DNA of 45,252 nucleotides from Gammaproteobacteria bacterium (GCA_020054325.1 JAGVLG010000116.1:1-45252), one strand, 5' to 3'; shown: positions 1 to 11,703, counted from the first letter of the stretch. Program-made: numbers and translations. Notes: generated by a model not told the origin, from the sequence alone.

Positions 1-1
1 C

Positions 2-271
2 ATGGCTGCTGGCTTATATGTTGTAACTTCAAATCTTGGAGCTTTACCAGAATATTGTACCGAGCATGGCAAATGTATACTTGATAAAAACTTGCGTTCA
101 GATACTTTAGATAGTTTTATCGGGCAAGTTTTAGCAATATGCCAAAGCCAAACCAATGCAGCCTCATCATTTTTTGATTATTGTTATAAGCAAAGCGTTG
201 ATATGAACAAAAAGCATACCTGGCGCGTACGTGCGCGAGAATGGATCCATTTGCTAGCAAACGCTAGTTAG
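2..271 (+). CDS. Glycosyltransferase, C-terminal fragment (cut by window edge)
   Basis: This is the last ~90 residues of a protein whose beginning lies outside the window. The reading frame is open to the first base, so the ATG at position 2 is probably an internal Met. The run AAGLYVVTSNLGALPEYC resembles the nucleotide-sugar binding end of GT-B glycosyltransferases (group 1/GT4), where an A-x-G-x-x-VV stretch is followed by a small/Gly-rich turn and a PE pair. The tail ends in W-x-x-R-A-x-x-W, as is common in the final helix of this fold. The sugar donor and acceptor cannot be told. It could also be the end of a multidomain TPR-glycosyltransferase. Confidence 0.6.
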   Translation: MAAGLYVVTSNLGALPEYCTEHGKCILDKNLRSDTLDSFIGQVLAICQSQTNAASSFFDYCYKQSVDMNKKHTWRVRAREWIHLLANAS

Positions 272-352
272 TTATAACTATATTTTTATACAGATATCGA
301 ACTTTTACTATAAGTATATGTCAGATAAAAACAACTATATCGGTGAAGTAAT

Positions 353-1309
353 ATGCCTAGACAATCGAGAACTAAAAAAAATACGGAAAGCAGCCAAACA
401 AGTCCTTATAAAGGTGTCTATTCACGATCTAATGTTGATGGTTCAAAGAATCTGATGGCTTATTATTATTGGAATGACCAAGCAGTACATGTCGGTACCT
501 TCAGCTTAAGAAACACCGAAGATATTAATAATGCCATTATAGCACGCGACTGTGCTATTGCCCTTGATCCCCGAATTCCAGACAGTATCAAACAACTTAT
601 GTACAACCGTTCGCAAGCGCCCACCGATGCAGAAAAAGCAAGCTTTGCAAGACATGCCACAGAAGAGGCAGCTTTTAAAAATTATTACGGAGTGGTAAAA
701 ATACCTTACACCGAACTATACACAGTAAATTACACAGTTGGTACTGACGAATTAAACTTTGGAGCTTTTCAAACTCGTGAAGAAGCAGCATTGGCATTTG
801 ATCTCGTAAATTATTTTAGTCTAGTAAAAGCTAATCCAGTTTATAATTTCGGGCTTCCTAGTCGCAGGTTTTTAACTGAAAATACCTCACTAACAGATCG
901 ACTATTTTTTCTTTTCTCACAAGATAAAAGTACCATGCCAGAGCTCACCCGGAACGAAGAAATTGTAGCCTTAATCCGTGCTCTAGTACATCAAATGAGT
1001 GCTTTGTTAAAACAACTTGCTGATCCAATGTTAAGTTTAATATCAGAAAGCAGTTCATTCAGATTTAGAATGCCTAATGTTGCAGAAGTTATTGCGCAGG
1101 CAGATGTGAATAGGACACCAAACCTAAGCCCAACTAGCGACTTGGATGAAACCGATTGGGAGTTTTTGCAACAGCATGTTGGTGAACCCACGGCAGCTGA
1201 ATTAGAGGCAATACTAAACTTTCTAGAAGGTGGCAATGATCATACTGAGGACCAAACACAAAGAGATCCGAGCTCACCAAGGACTAAAAAAAGGCATAGA
1301 AAACAATAA
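353..1309 (+). CDS. Protein with two AP2/ERF-like DNA-binding domains
   Basis: A 318-aa protein with two AP2-like blocks. Block 1 (about residues 19-70) has YKGVYSR, then a YYYW strand, then VGTFS and an Ala-rich helix. Block 2 (about 112-166) has YYGVVK, NFGAFQTREEAALAFD and ends in PVYNF. This matches the AP2 pattern: YRGV start, W/F-G-x-F-x-T turn, EEAAxAYD helix, and a closing NF. In bacteria AP2 domains are known mostly beside HNH homing-endonuclease domains, but no HNH motif is visible here. The C-terminal part is acidic and hydrophobic (DETDWEFLQQ, 265-274) and the last residues are basic (KKRHRK). A GGTGAAG ribosome site precedes the ATG. The gene converges on tdk with a 9-nt gap. The domain call is by pattern only; a role as an exported nuclear protein is inference. 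Confidence 0.6.
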   Translation: MPRQSRTKKNTESSQTSPYKGVYSRSNVDGSKNLMAYYYWNDQAVHVGTFSLRNTEDINNAIIARDCAIALDPRIPDSIKQLMYNRSQAPTDAEKASFARHATEEAAFKNYYGVVKIPYTELYTVNYTVGTDELNFGAFQTREEAALAFDLVNYFSLVKANPVYNFGLPSRRFLTENTSLTDRLFFLFSQDKSTMPELTRNEEIVALIRALVHQMSALLKQLADPMLSLISESSSFRFRMPNVAEVIAQADVNRTPNLSPTSDLDETDWEFLQQHVGEPTAAELEAILNFLEGGNDHTEDQTQRDPSSPRTKKRHRKQ

Positions 1310-1318
1310 AGTAACATT

Positions 1319-1906
1319 TTACTTAGCATTTGCAATTCCCTGGTTAAAATGTTTCCTACAAGTAGCAACGTACAAATCATTCCCGCCAATTTGTATTTGC
1401 TCACCATGGCTAACCTTATTACCTTTGCTATCTACTCGCATATTCATTGATGCCTTTTTGCCACAGTGACATACTGTTTTAACTTCAACAATATTATCTG
1501 CCCAAGCTAACAAATACAAACTTCCTTCAAAGGGATTAGCTTGGAAATCGGTACGCAAACCGTAACATAATACTGGGATATTTAATTCATCAACAATGCG
1601 ACAAATTTGTTCAACCTGTGCTCGATTTAAGAATTGCGCTTCATCGACTAAAACACAGGTGATATTCTTATTTTTTGCACACTCTTGTTGTACATCTTCG
1701 AAAATATCAAACTTTTGATCAATAACATGCGCTTTCGCAGTAAGTCCAATGCGCGAGGTTATTTGCCCTACGCCATAGCGATCGTCAATACTGGGACAAT
1801 ACAATAACGTATCCATGCCACGTTCATTGTAGTTATAACTAGATTGCAATAATACAGTGCTTTTGCCAGCATTCATTGCAGAATAATAAAAATATAATTT
1901 GGCCAT
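1319..1906 (-). CDS. tdk: Thymidine kinase (type II)
   Basis: Phosphorylates thymidine to dTMP with ATP in the salvage pathway; cytosolic. The 195-aa length is usual for the family. Visible motifs are the P-loop SAMNAGKST (residues 9-17), the Walker B-like VLVDEAQFL near residue 85-92, and a C-terminal zinc site built from CHCG and a later CRKH. The lasso region with GKKASMNMR is in its normal place. It lies downstream of ligA on the same strand but is separated from it by the 200-bp palindromic element at 1932-2130, so it is probably not a simple continuation of the ligA operon. Confidence 0.95.
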   Translation of the reverse strand: MAKLYFYYSAMNAGKSTVLLQSSYNYNERGMDTLLYCPSIDDRYGVGQITSRIGLTAKAHVIDQKFDIFEDVQQECAKNKNITCVLVDEAQFLNRAQVEQICRIVDELNIPVLCYGLRTDFQANPFEGSLYLLAWADNIVEVKTVCHCGKKASMNMRVDSKGNKVSHGEQIQIGGNDLYVATCRKHFNQGIANAK

Positions 1907-1931
1907 TTAATTCACCATTCCAGATGTATAT

Positions 1932-2130
1932 TATCAATCATAAGAATCTAGGGTGACGCTATGGCGGAGCCCTCAAATTGCGCCCGCAGCGCAAGCGAGG
2001 ACGAATTTGAGGGCTAGCTGCATGCAGCTAGCGCCAGTCACACGGATGTGACTGGCAGTCTTGCAGGCCTAGCAGGATGCGAAGTTTGCAAGACCGTAGC
2101 GGCAGGACCCTAAGATTCTTATGATTGATA
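1932..2130. repeat. Large palindromic intergenic element, copy 1 (four inner hairpins)
   Basis: An outer inverted repeat pairs 1932-1953 with 2108-2130, perfect except for one unpaired base. Inside are four hairpins in series: 1970-1979 with 2004-2013 (10 bp, 24-nt loop); the perfect 18-nt palindrome 2014-2031; 2033-2042 with 2047-2056 (10 bp); and 2058-2065 with 2087-2094 (8 bp). The whole would fold like a multi-branched cloverleaf. Two boxes recur in other copies: GGGTGACGC-N3-GGCGG at 1951-1967 and AGCGGCAGGAC at 2098-2108. It fills the gap between ligA and tdk. No ORF or T-tract follows, so a plain terminator is unlikely. Function unknown. Confidence 0.85.
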
Positions 2131-2132
2131 TC

Positions 2133-4939
<2,807 letters not shown>

Positions 4940-4951
4940 GCTACACCTGAA

Positions 4952-7900
4952 TTAAGCTGTTGCCATTTCCACTGCTTCATTTATGTCAACGCTTACTAAA
5001 CGCGACACTCCTGGCTCCTTCATTGTCACTCCAACCAATTGATTAGCAATCTGCATCGTTGCTTTATTATGAGTGATGATTATAAATTGTACTTTATCTG
5101 ACATTTCTTTAATCAAATTACCAAAGCGACCCACATTAGCTTCATCTAAAGGCGCATCAACCTCATCTAGCATACAAAATGGCGCTGGATTTAATTGGAA
5201 TATCGAAAACACTAAAGATACTGCAGTTAAAGCTTTCTCACCACCCGACAGCAAATGAATAGTCGAATTCTTCTTTCCTGGCGGTTGTGCCATTACAGTA
5301 ACCCCTGCCTCTAATAAATCTTCGCCAACTATTTCTAAATACGCTCTACCGCCACCGAATAATTTCGGGAATAAAGCAACAAAATTGGTATTAACTTGAT
5401 CAAAAGTTTCTTTAAAACGAGCCCGGGTTTCTCGATCAATTTTCTTAATCGCATTTTCTAAGGTCGTCAATGCTTCTTTAAGATCAGTATATTGGGTTTC
5501 AAGATATTCTTGGCGCTGGGTTTCAGCTTCAAATTCCTCCACCGCAGCCATATTAATTGCCCCAAGATTACTTATCTTGCGATTTAAAGCATCAATCCGC
5601 TCGGCCCATTCAGCTTCACTCGCCTCCTCTGGCAGACCTTGTAAAATTGCTTGTACATCGATTTGCTGTAAAGCAAGTTGCTCATTAATCGTTTCACGAC
5701 GCACTTCTAAAGTTTGGCGATCTAATTTGCATTGATCCAAAACCGACTTAATTTTTTCAGCTGCAAGTTCTAATTCATTGCGCTGCTTTTCTTGGTCGCG
5801 CATTTGTTCTTCATATACTTCTAACACTCGTTTAGCTTGTTGCATATCTGCTTCAACTATGGAACGCTGTGCTAGTAACTCGTCCAGTTCGGCTTGCAAT
5901 AAGCGCGTTGGTTCGATGTCATCTTGCAAAGTTTGTAACAATTGATGGTGTCGTTGATGCAATGCAGCAAGCTGCTGATCAACTCGACTGATTGTATGTT
6001 GCAAACCTTCAAATTTATTTTGGAACCCTTGTTTTTTAAGCTCCAACTCATGATAGGCATCTTGCAATTCGCGCGCTTGCTGTTTACGTTCACGTTCTTT
6101 ATTTTGTAATTCTTCTTTTGAAGCTAACAGCTCTTCTTTGCGTAATGCTAATCGCGCCATTGTTTCAATCGCAATCTCTAATGCAGCACGTGCCGTAGAT
6201 GACTCGCTCGAGTTAATGGCTAATTGTTGTTGATGTTCCTCGATTTCTACATTGATGCGATTTCTACGATTTTGCATATTTTCAAGCTTTTGCTGTGCAG
6301 CGCTATGCTTGGCACTAACATCACGTAATTGTGCTGCAATTTGATTAGATTGCTGTTGTTTGTCAAACAACTGCGCCTCTAAACTTTGTAATTCTTCCGT
6401 AGCAGCAAGTATCGCCGCTTCTAATTCTTCAGATAGTAATTGTTGCTGTTCAATTTGTAGCTTTAGCTGTTGCAATTCTTGCTCGCGAGCTAATATCCCT
6501 CGCTTTGCATCCTGTTCACGTGAAATGCGGATCCATGTGGATCCTAGCCAGATGCCATCTTTGGTAATTATACTTTGAGCTGCTGTTAATTTATCACGTA
6601 CATTTAGTGCTGCAGTTAGATCTTCACAAACATATACATTTTGCAACAAATCATTAATTGGTAGTGACGTTGTAATTTTTTGTGCTAATGGAACCAATTC
6701 GGAATTAGTAGCATTTGAAGACGCTGGCCTTGTCGCATCCAACAATGTGACTTTGCCGGCACTTAACTGATGTACTGTATTTGCTACTGTATTAAACTCT
6801 GCAGCAACACATACCGCTTCTAGATAATCGCCAAGTACAGTTTCAACTGCCACATCCCAACCTGTAGCTACAGTTATACTTTGCGCTACTCGCGGTAGGT
6901 TTGCAAGATTATGCTGTTGCAGCCAATCTTGAAGAATTTTATCGTCTTTACCTAGTGCAGCTTGTTGTAAAGCTAATAAAGATGCTTCTCTACCTTTACT
7001 TTGTTGCACAATGCCACGTGCTTGGTTTAATTGCTCCTGTTGCTGCTGGACTGTAGCGCGTTGCGTGGTGATTTTATTTTGAATTTCCAATAATTCAGCT
7101 TTAAGATTGTTAGTTTGTTCTTCTAAAATTGCTAATTGTTGTGCCAGTTCAGCTACCATAGCACTCATCGCTGCAGTATCTAAAGCACTAGATTCTTGCT
7201 GTAAGCGATCAATCCGAGCCTGTAAATCGCGAGTTTGTTTATCAAGCTGCTCAATCCGAGTTTTCTGTACCTCAGCTTGTTGCTGCGGGATTTGTACTTC
7301 TTCTTGGTATATATCCCATGCTTCGTTTACTGAATCTAGTTCTAACCTAACATCTTGATACAACTCATCGGCCTGTTCTGCTGCATCACGGGCTTGTTCA
7401 TATTCTGGTGTAATCTCGGCTAATGCCTCTTCACATTCAAACAAAGTATCGCTATCGGTTGCTTTCTGTGCGCTTATTTCATGAATAGATTGTTTAACTT
7501 GATCAACATCAGTTTCTAATTGCTGTTTGCGTTCTTTGTGATGCTGTAAACTTTGCTCATTCCGTGCCACCAACGATCCCAATTCATAGAATTTACTTTG
7601 GATCTCATTATACTCCGCAGAGTTTTCTTCAAATTCAACCCGCACTTTTTCTAATGATGTTCCAATCGTAGTACGTGCGGTAATTTTTTCTTCCAATTGT
7701 ACCGATAAATCTAAAATCTGCTCAGAATGGGCTGCAAGCTTAGCATCATAATCTTGCCAACGCATAGTTAATAATTGTGCCTCTAATTCTTCCTTCTCAG
7801 CATTAAATACTTTGAATTTTTGCGCTGATTCAGATTGTCGTTTTAAGCGCTCTAATAATTTAATTTGTTCTTCACGTAAATCTTCTAAACGCGCTAAATT

Positions 7901-8503
7901 TTCAATAGTGTGTTTCATGCGCAATTCAGTATCATGCCGGCGTTTTTCGTAAACAGAAACTCCAGCTGCTTCACGAATAAATTTACCTAGCTCTTCTGGT
8001 TTTGATTCAATAACCCGAGAAATCATCCCTTGTTCAATAATCGAATAGCTTCTAGCACCAAGACCAGTGCCTAAGAAGACATCGGTAATGTCACGTTTAC
8101 GACAAGCAGTACCATTTAAAAAGAATTTAGAATCGCCATTGCGGTTTACTTCGCGCCGTACACATATTTCAGCATAATTGGCATATTCACCGCCAATTGC
8201 TCCACCAGAATTATCAAAATATAATTCAATCGATGCTTGGCCAATCGGTTTACGCGTGTTTGATCCATTAAATATAACGTCGGTAATAGATTCACCGCGT
8301 AGATTTTTTGCAGAGCTCTCGCCCATTACCCAGCGCACTGCATCGATCACGTTTGATTTACCACAACCATTAGGCCCAACCACAGCGACTAAATCACTTT
8401 TCAATACAAATTCAGTTGGGTCAACAAATGACTTGAATCCAGCAAGCTTAATTTTTACAAGTCTAGTTTGTTTAGGATTGGAAGTTTGTAATTCGACACT
8501 CAT
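4952..8503 (-). CDS. smc: Chromosome partition protein SMC
   Basis: A condensin-type ATPase that compacts and separates the chromosome. At 1183 aa it has the usual length. The head is split: Walker A GPNGCGKS at residues 43-50, and at the C-terminus the signature LSGGEKALTA (about 1085) and Walker B with D-loop FCMLDEVDAPLDEAN (about 1107-1120). Between them are two long coiled coils rich in Gln, Glu, Leu and Lys, interrupted near the middle (about residues 500-670) by a hinge. The hinge has GWDVAVETVLGDYLEAV and a later SIITKDGIWLG. It opens the smc-zipA-ligA operon. The 186 nt upstream contain palindromic element copy 2, so that element lies in its promoter or leader region. No scpA or scpB is visible here. 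Confidence 0.96.
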   Translation of the reverse strand: MSVELQTSNPKQTRLVKIKLAGFKSFVDPTEFVLKSDLVAVVGPNGCGKSNVIDAVRWVMGESSAKNLRGESITDVIFNGSNTRKPIGQASIELYFDNSGGAIGGEYANYAEICVRREVNRNGDSKFFLNGTACRKRDITDVFLGTGLGARSYSIIEQGMISRVIESKPEELGKFIREAAGVSVYEKRRHDTELRMKHTIENLARLEDLREEQIKLLERLKRQSESAQKFKVFNAEKEELEAQLLTMRWQDYDAKLAAHSEQILDLSVQLEEKITARTTIGTSLEKVRVEFEENSAEYNEIQSKFYELGSLVARNEQSLQHHKERKQQLETDVDQVKQSIHEISAQKATDSDTLFECEEALAEITPEYEQARDAAEQADELYQDVRLELDSVNEAWDIYQEEVQIPQQQAEVQKTRIEQLDKQTRDLQARIDRLQQESSALDTAAMSAMVAELAQQLAILEEQTNNLKAELLEIQNKITTQRATVQQQQEQLNQARGIVQQSKGREASLLALQQAALGKDDKILQDWLQQHNLANLPRVAQSITVATGWDVAVETVLGDYLEAVCVAAEFNTVANTVHQLSAGKVTLLDATRPASSNATNSELVPLAQKITTSLPINDLLQNVYVCEDLTAALNVRDKLTAAQSIITKDGIWLGSTWIRISREQDAKRGILAREQELQQLKLQIEQQQLLSEELEAAILAATEELQSLEAQLFDKQQQSNQIAAQLRDVSAKHSAAQQKLENMQNRRNRINVEIEEHQQQLAINSSESSTARAALEIAIETMARLALRKEELLASKEELQNKERERKQQARELQDAYHELELKKQGFQNKFEGLQHTISRVDQQLAALHQRHHQLLQTLQDDIEPTRLLQAELDELLAQRSIVEADMQQAKRVLEVYEEQMRDQEKQRNELELAAEKIKSVLDQCKLDRQTLEVRRETINEQLALQQIDVQAILQGLPEEASEAEWAERIDALNRKISNLGAINMAAVEEFEAETQRQEYLETQYTDLKEALTTLENAIKKIDRETRARFKETFDQVNTNFVALFPKLFGGGRAYLEIVGEDLLEAGVTVMAQPPGKKNSTIHLLSGGEKALTAVSLVFSIFQLNPAPFCMLDEVDAPLDEANVGRFGNLIKEMSDKVQFIIITHNKATMQIANQLVGVTMKEPGVSRLVSVDINEAVEMATA

Positions 8504-8589
8504 AGTCTATCGATCCATGCAAGTAATGGCTAACCAACTCAAAGGATACATCAGAAAGTGGCTGATCGGCAACTTGATTACCAATCGTG

Positions 8590-8675
8590 CAGTGGTTCCC
8601 GCTAAACTCTTGAATTCTATAGTGACTACGGGTCCTGTAGTGTAGAGTCAAATTAGTGTTTAGTGGGAACTGCTG
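8590..8675. repeat. Palindromic intergenic element, copy 2 (short form)
   Basis: Outer arms 8590-8607 and 8658-8675 are complementary at 15 of 18 positions. The segment 8610-8637 matches 11507-11534 of copy 4 at 26 of 28 bases, and the right half also aligns with copy 4 from about 8645. Copy 2 therefore looks like copy 4 with its middle removed. The AGCGGCAGGAC box is present only as a remnant (GGTCCTG, reverse sense). It lies between the 3' end of sufT and the start of smc. Confidence 0.75.
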
Positions 8676-8689
8676 CCAATCGTGAACCC

Positions 8690-9262
8690 CTAAAACAATC
8701 CGAGCTCTAACTTGGCTGCCTCAGAAATCATATCGCGATCCCAAGGTGGATCAAATACCATTTCTACTTTAACGTCGGTAACATTTTTAACCCGCCATAC
8801 TGCATTTTCAACGTCCTGCACTAGCACGGGCCCCATGCCGCAACCTGGCGCAGTTAGTGTCATAGTTACCAAGACTGTATTCTTGGTATGATCTTCTGAG
8901 CTCTCAATCCGACAATCATAAATTAAACCTAAATCGACAATGTTTACTGGGATCTCCGGATCGTAACAAGTTTTTAATTGGTCCCATACCGCATCGATGT
9001 TCACTGGCCCAGTTGCAATAACATTTTCACGCTCTGCATTATTTTCTAAAACTAGCTCGGTGAACTCCACCCCAAGGGCACTAGCATCTTTACTGTCGAT
9101 CCGCGCTAGCTGGCCATTAATCAAAACCGTAATTGCACCACCTTTGGCTTGGGTTATTTCAACCCCAGTGCCGGCAGGAACCACAAACGGCATACCGCTT
9201 GGAATAAGCAATGCCTCGCATTCACGATTTAACGTTACCCAACGAGAATGATGTAATGACAT
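8690..9262 (-). CDS. sufT: Fe-S cluster assembly protein SufT (MIP18/DUF59 family)
   Basis: An auxiliary factor in iron-sulphur cluster maturation. This 190-aa protein has the SufT-specific N-terminal region (VTLNRECEALLIPSGMPFVVPAGT), followed by a MIP18/DUF59 domain from about residue 90. The domain has the hallmark DPEIPVNIVDLGLIYD (101-116) and the downstream CGMGPVLVQDVENAV with its conserved cysteine. No suf or isc genes are adjacent. It lies upstream of smc on the same strand, but 186 nt and a palindromic element separate them, so cotranscription is uncertain. Confidence 0.93.
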   Translation of the reverse strand: MSLHHSRWVTLNRECEALLIPSGMPFVVPAGTGVEITQAKGGAITVLINGQLARIDSKDASALGVEFTELVLENNAERENVIATGPVNIDAVWDQLKTCYDPEIPVNIVDLGLIYDCRIESSEDHTKNTVLVTMTLTAPGCGMGPVLVQDVENAVWRVKNVTDVKVEMVFDPPWDRDMISEAAKLELGLF

Positions 9263-9392
9263 AAGTTAACTTACCAGATTTAGCTACCGCGTTAAACTGG
9301 ATTATACGTGGTTTAACATTATTTTGTAGCTATAATTCATCAAACATTTAGTGAGCGCTGGCATTTCTGCTATGTAAGGGATCGATAGTAGC

Positions 9393-9492
9393 TTAGTAGT
9401 TCCCTTAAATTGCGCCCGCAGCTTAAACGAGGATGAATTTAAGGTGACGAAGCGGCAGGACTTGTAGCAATTTTTAATACGGGAACTACTAA
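9393..9492. repeat. Palindromic intergenic element, copy 3
   Basis: Outer arms 9393-9404 and 9481-9492 are perfect complements (12 bp). Inside, 9403-9411 pairs with 9436-9444 around a 24-nt loop. This hairpin is homologous to 1970-2013 of copy 1: the loops agree at 20 of 24 bases, and one stem pair differs by a compensatory change (C-G in copy 1, T-A here). The boxes GGTGACG (9443-9449) and AGCGGCAGGAC (9451-9461) follow almost side by side. It lies between sufT (5' side) and the 3' end of the small secreted protein gene. Confidence 0.8.
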
Positions 9493-9498
9493 CAACAG

Positions 9499-9816
9499 CT
9501 ACTGTGCAGCCTTGCTACCATTTTGTTTCTTAGATGACTGACCATTGCTATTTGATTGATCTAGAACCTCTTGGGCTTCCCGATCATTCTGCAACTGACG
9601 TTCAGTTGGCTGCTCTTCCTGAAATATTGCATTGGTTTGATCCAAATATTCTTCAGTAGCACCACCTTTAATACGATTTTGTTGCTCTAGCTCTTGATAG
9701 ATTTTATTTTCTTCTTGAACCTCGGCTGGAGAAAGATCCTCCACTGCAGCCACTGGTGTAGTGACAAATAACAGCGCTGCAGGGATGAAAATATATGACA
9801 ACTTAGAACTGCTCAT
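9499..9816 (-). CDS. Small secreted or periplasmic protein, unknown
   Basis: A 105-aa protein that I do not recognise. A clear Sec signal peptide opens it (basic start SSSK, hydrophobic YIFIPAALLFV, cleavage expected after PVAA near residue 24). The mature part is highly polar, rich in Gln, Glu and Asn, and probably helical or disordered, with no cysteine. The start is supported by AGGAG five bases before the ATG. It follows the 104-aa coiled-coil gene on the same strand with a 33-nt gap, so the two may be cotranscribed. Confidence 0.7.
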   Translation of the reverse strand: MSSSKLSYIFIPAALLFVTTPVAAVEDLSPAEVQEENKIYQELEQQNRIKGGATEEYLDQTNAIFQEEQPTERQLQNDREAQEVLDQSNSNGQSSKKQNGSKAAQ

Positions 9817-9849
9817 AAGATCTCCTATTTTACAATCAGTTTTTGATCG

Positions 9850-10164
9850 TTACGCAACAACGTGATTATTTACTTCAGTGTTTAAACCGGGTAAGCCTCG
9901 TGACATCCACTGTTGTTTACTATCACATTGTTTACGACCATGCTGCATCTTTACTAACTGATCGATCATATGTTCTAGATCCATCTCTAAGCTATCAATT
10001 AGCAAATCCTTTTGAGCTAGGGTTTTACTAGCCTGCTCTAATTTATATTTTATATTATTCATTTCAATTTGCATCTTTTCTTGTTGTGCTGTTTGGGTGT
10101 GCAACTGCGCTAACACGGTTGCAAATGATGACTTTTGTGTCGCGATGTTAAATTTGTTGGCCAC
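9850..10164 (-). CDS. Small coiled-coil protein, unknown
   Basis: A 104-aa hypothetical protein with a GTG start preceded by AGGG at 7-nt spacing. Residues ~15-75 are predicted by eye to be one long helix (heptad-like Leu/Ile/Met spacing in KYKLEQASKTLAQKD and the following LIDSLEMDLEHMIDQL). There is no signal peptide or membrane segment. It precedes the small secreted protein gene by 33 nt. No family assigned. Confidence 0.6.
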   Translation of the reverse strand: MANKFNIATQKSSFATVLAQLHTQTAQQEKMQIEMNNIKYKLEQASKTLAQKDLLIDSLEMDLEHMIDQLVKMQHGRKQCDSKQQWMSRGLPGLNTEVNNHVVA

Positions 10165-10391
10165 TTGTTTACCCTCAATTTGTTTATTTTGTATTTAAAT
10201 CATGCCAATTTACGAAGTCAGCTTCAAGGATAAATACCCAAGTTATGTGTAGTAGATTTGCTATATTTTAAGTGAGAGAATCACCTAGTTAAAGGTAGAT
10301 ATGTTTGATGGGTGAACAGGAATTTATGATTAATACTTAAACTGAAAACCTATTCTGTAGTATCGCCATACAAATTGCAAGCATTTTTTGG

Positions 10392-11378
10392 CTATTTCAC
10401 GCAACTATTTTTATCTAATTGATATTTCTTCATTTTTTCAATTAAAGTCGTACGCCGAATGCCAAGCAGCTTGGCAGCTTGGGCTACGATGCCTCGCGAG
10501 TTTTGCAAGGCATTATTTATAAGAGCAATTTCTGTTTCTACTACATGTTGTTTTAGGTCAAACTGTCCTGCTAATAAATTTGGTTTGACCAATACCACTT
10601 GGTTCATGTCTTGGTAATGGGAAACACGATTTGGGTACTGCTGAATTTGCTCAGGCAATTGCTCAACAGCCACATTTTGCGCCGGATGCAGGATACAAAT
10701 ACGCTCAACTATATTAGTCAATTCACGTACATTACCAGGCCAAAAATAATTGCTTAAGCACTGTATTGCTTCTGGACTAAAGCTGCAGCGAGAATCTTCT
10801 GCTTGTTGTTGTAAATAATGTGCTATTAGCAATGGTATATCTTGTTTGCGTTCACGCAATGCTGGAACTTTAATCGGAAACACGTTCAAACGATAAAATA
10901 AATCCTCACGGAATTTCTGCTCTGCAATTAGTTTTTCTAAATTATGATTAGTTGCTGCAATGACGCGGACATTAGTAGCAATCGTTTTAGAACCACCAAC
11001 TCGTTCAAAACAGCGTTCTTGTAACACACGTAATAGTTTTACTTGCATCGCTAATGGCATATCACCAATTTCATCTAAAAATATTGTGCCATTATTTGCT
11101 AACTCAAAACGACCTTGACGAGTATTGAGAGCACCAGTAAAAGCGCCTTTTTCATGACCAAATAATTCGCTCTCTAATAAGTCCGCAGGAATGGCACCAC
11201 AATTGATCGCCACAAATGCTTCAGCTGCTCTAGGCGAGGCTTGATGAATATTACGTGCAATTAACTCTTTACCAGTACCAGACTCGCCAAAAATTAAAAC
11301 ACTCGCCGGTGTTTTTGCTACTTGTTGTATTAACTCTTTAACTGCGCGAATTTCTGAACTTTCGCCAACTATCTCCAT
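10392..11378 (-). CDS. Sigma-54 activator, FleQ-like, without receiver domain
   Basis: An enhancer-binding ATPase that opens sigma-54 promoters. The 328-aa protein starts directly at the AAA+ domain: Walker A GESGTGKE (31-38), the sigma-54 contact GAFTGA (78-83), Walker [10 protein letters not shown] (98-106), and an arginine-finger region [11 protein letters not shown]-like ([12 protein letters not shown]). The C-terminal Fis-type helix-turn-helix (about 285-325) ends in [16 protein letters not shown], close to FleQ. FleQ proteins usually carry a ~130-residue N-terminal domain that is missing here. An in-frame TAA at 11397-11399, just upstream of the ATG, rules out an extension, and a GAGG site supports the start. 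PspF also lacks this domain, so the protein may be constitutively active or controlled by a partner. No flagellar genes are in the window. Confidence 0.88.
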   Translation of the reverse strand: MEIVGESSEIRAVKELIQQVAKTPASVLIFGESGTGKELIARNIHQASPRAAEAFVAINCGAIPADLLESELFGHEKGAFTGALNTRQGRFELANNGTIFLDEIGDMPLAMQVKLLRVLQERCFERVGGSKTIATNVRVIAATNHNLEKLIAEQKFREDLFYRLNVFPIKVPALRERKQDIPLLIAHYLQQQAEDSRCSFSPEAIQCLSNYFWPGNVRELTNIVERICILHPAQNVAVEQLPEQIQQYPNRVSHYQDMNQVVLVKPNLLAGQFDLKQHVVETEIALINNALQNSRGIVAQAAKLLGIRRTTLIEKMKKYQLDKNSCVK

Positions 11379-11486
11379 GTATATAGTTCCTCGAACTTAA
11401 TTATATTTTTTATATAAGTTACTTACATAATAATAGTTTTTAGATAATTTGCTAGTGCAATTCTGTTATGGCAAGATGTAATCACG

Positions 11487-11641
11487 CAGCAGTTCTAGCT
11501 GAACTATTGAATTCTATAGTGGCTACAGGTCCTGCCGCTGCGGCACCATATACATGCTCGCTAAAGCTGCACGTGTATAAGGGATCCGCCTCCGCGTCAC
11601 CCGTAGCCTGGAGTTAAATCAGTGTTAAGCTGGAACTGCTG
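11487..11641. repeat. Palindromic intergenic element, copy 4
   Basis: Outer arms 11487-11504 and 11624-11641 are complementary at 16 of 18 positions. Inner pairs are 11521-11526 with 11603-11608, a GCCG/CGGC hairpin near 11535-11545, and an imperfect hairpin around 11549-11579. It carries the copy-1 boxes in the opposite orientation: the reverse of AGCGGCAGGAC at 11529-11539 and the reverse of GGGTGACGC-N3-GGCGG at 11586-11602. It dominates the 325-nt gap between the divergent FleQ-like gene and the 196-aa gene. The rest of this gap is AT-rich, with a TTGACA at 11660-11665 inside a small palindrome (11651-11664) that could be a promoter element. Confidence 0.8.
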
Positions 11642-11703
11642 ATAAAACATGTCAATTTATTGACACTTTCAAGATTTATTGTTCATCCATGGAGGGATGT
11701 ATT

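Noticed and set aside
1932-2130. Element copy 1 as an ordinary Rho-independent terminator of ligA
   Set aside because: Too long, four inner hairpins, no T-run, and the same boxes recur at other gene borders including gene starts.
7107-7358. Ser/Cys-rich open frame opposite smc
   Set aside because: Composition is that of the antisense of Gln/Glu-rich coiled-coil codons; smc on the other strand is certain.
10392-11378. FleQ-like gene as a 5'-truncated pseudogene
   Set aside because: All ATPase, GAFTGA and HTH motifs are intact, and a plausible ribosome site precedes the ATG; PspF-type activators also lack a receiver.
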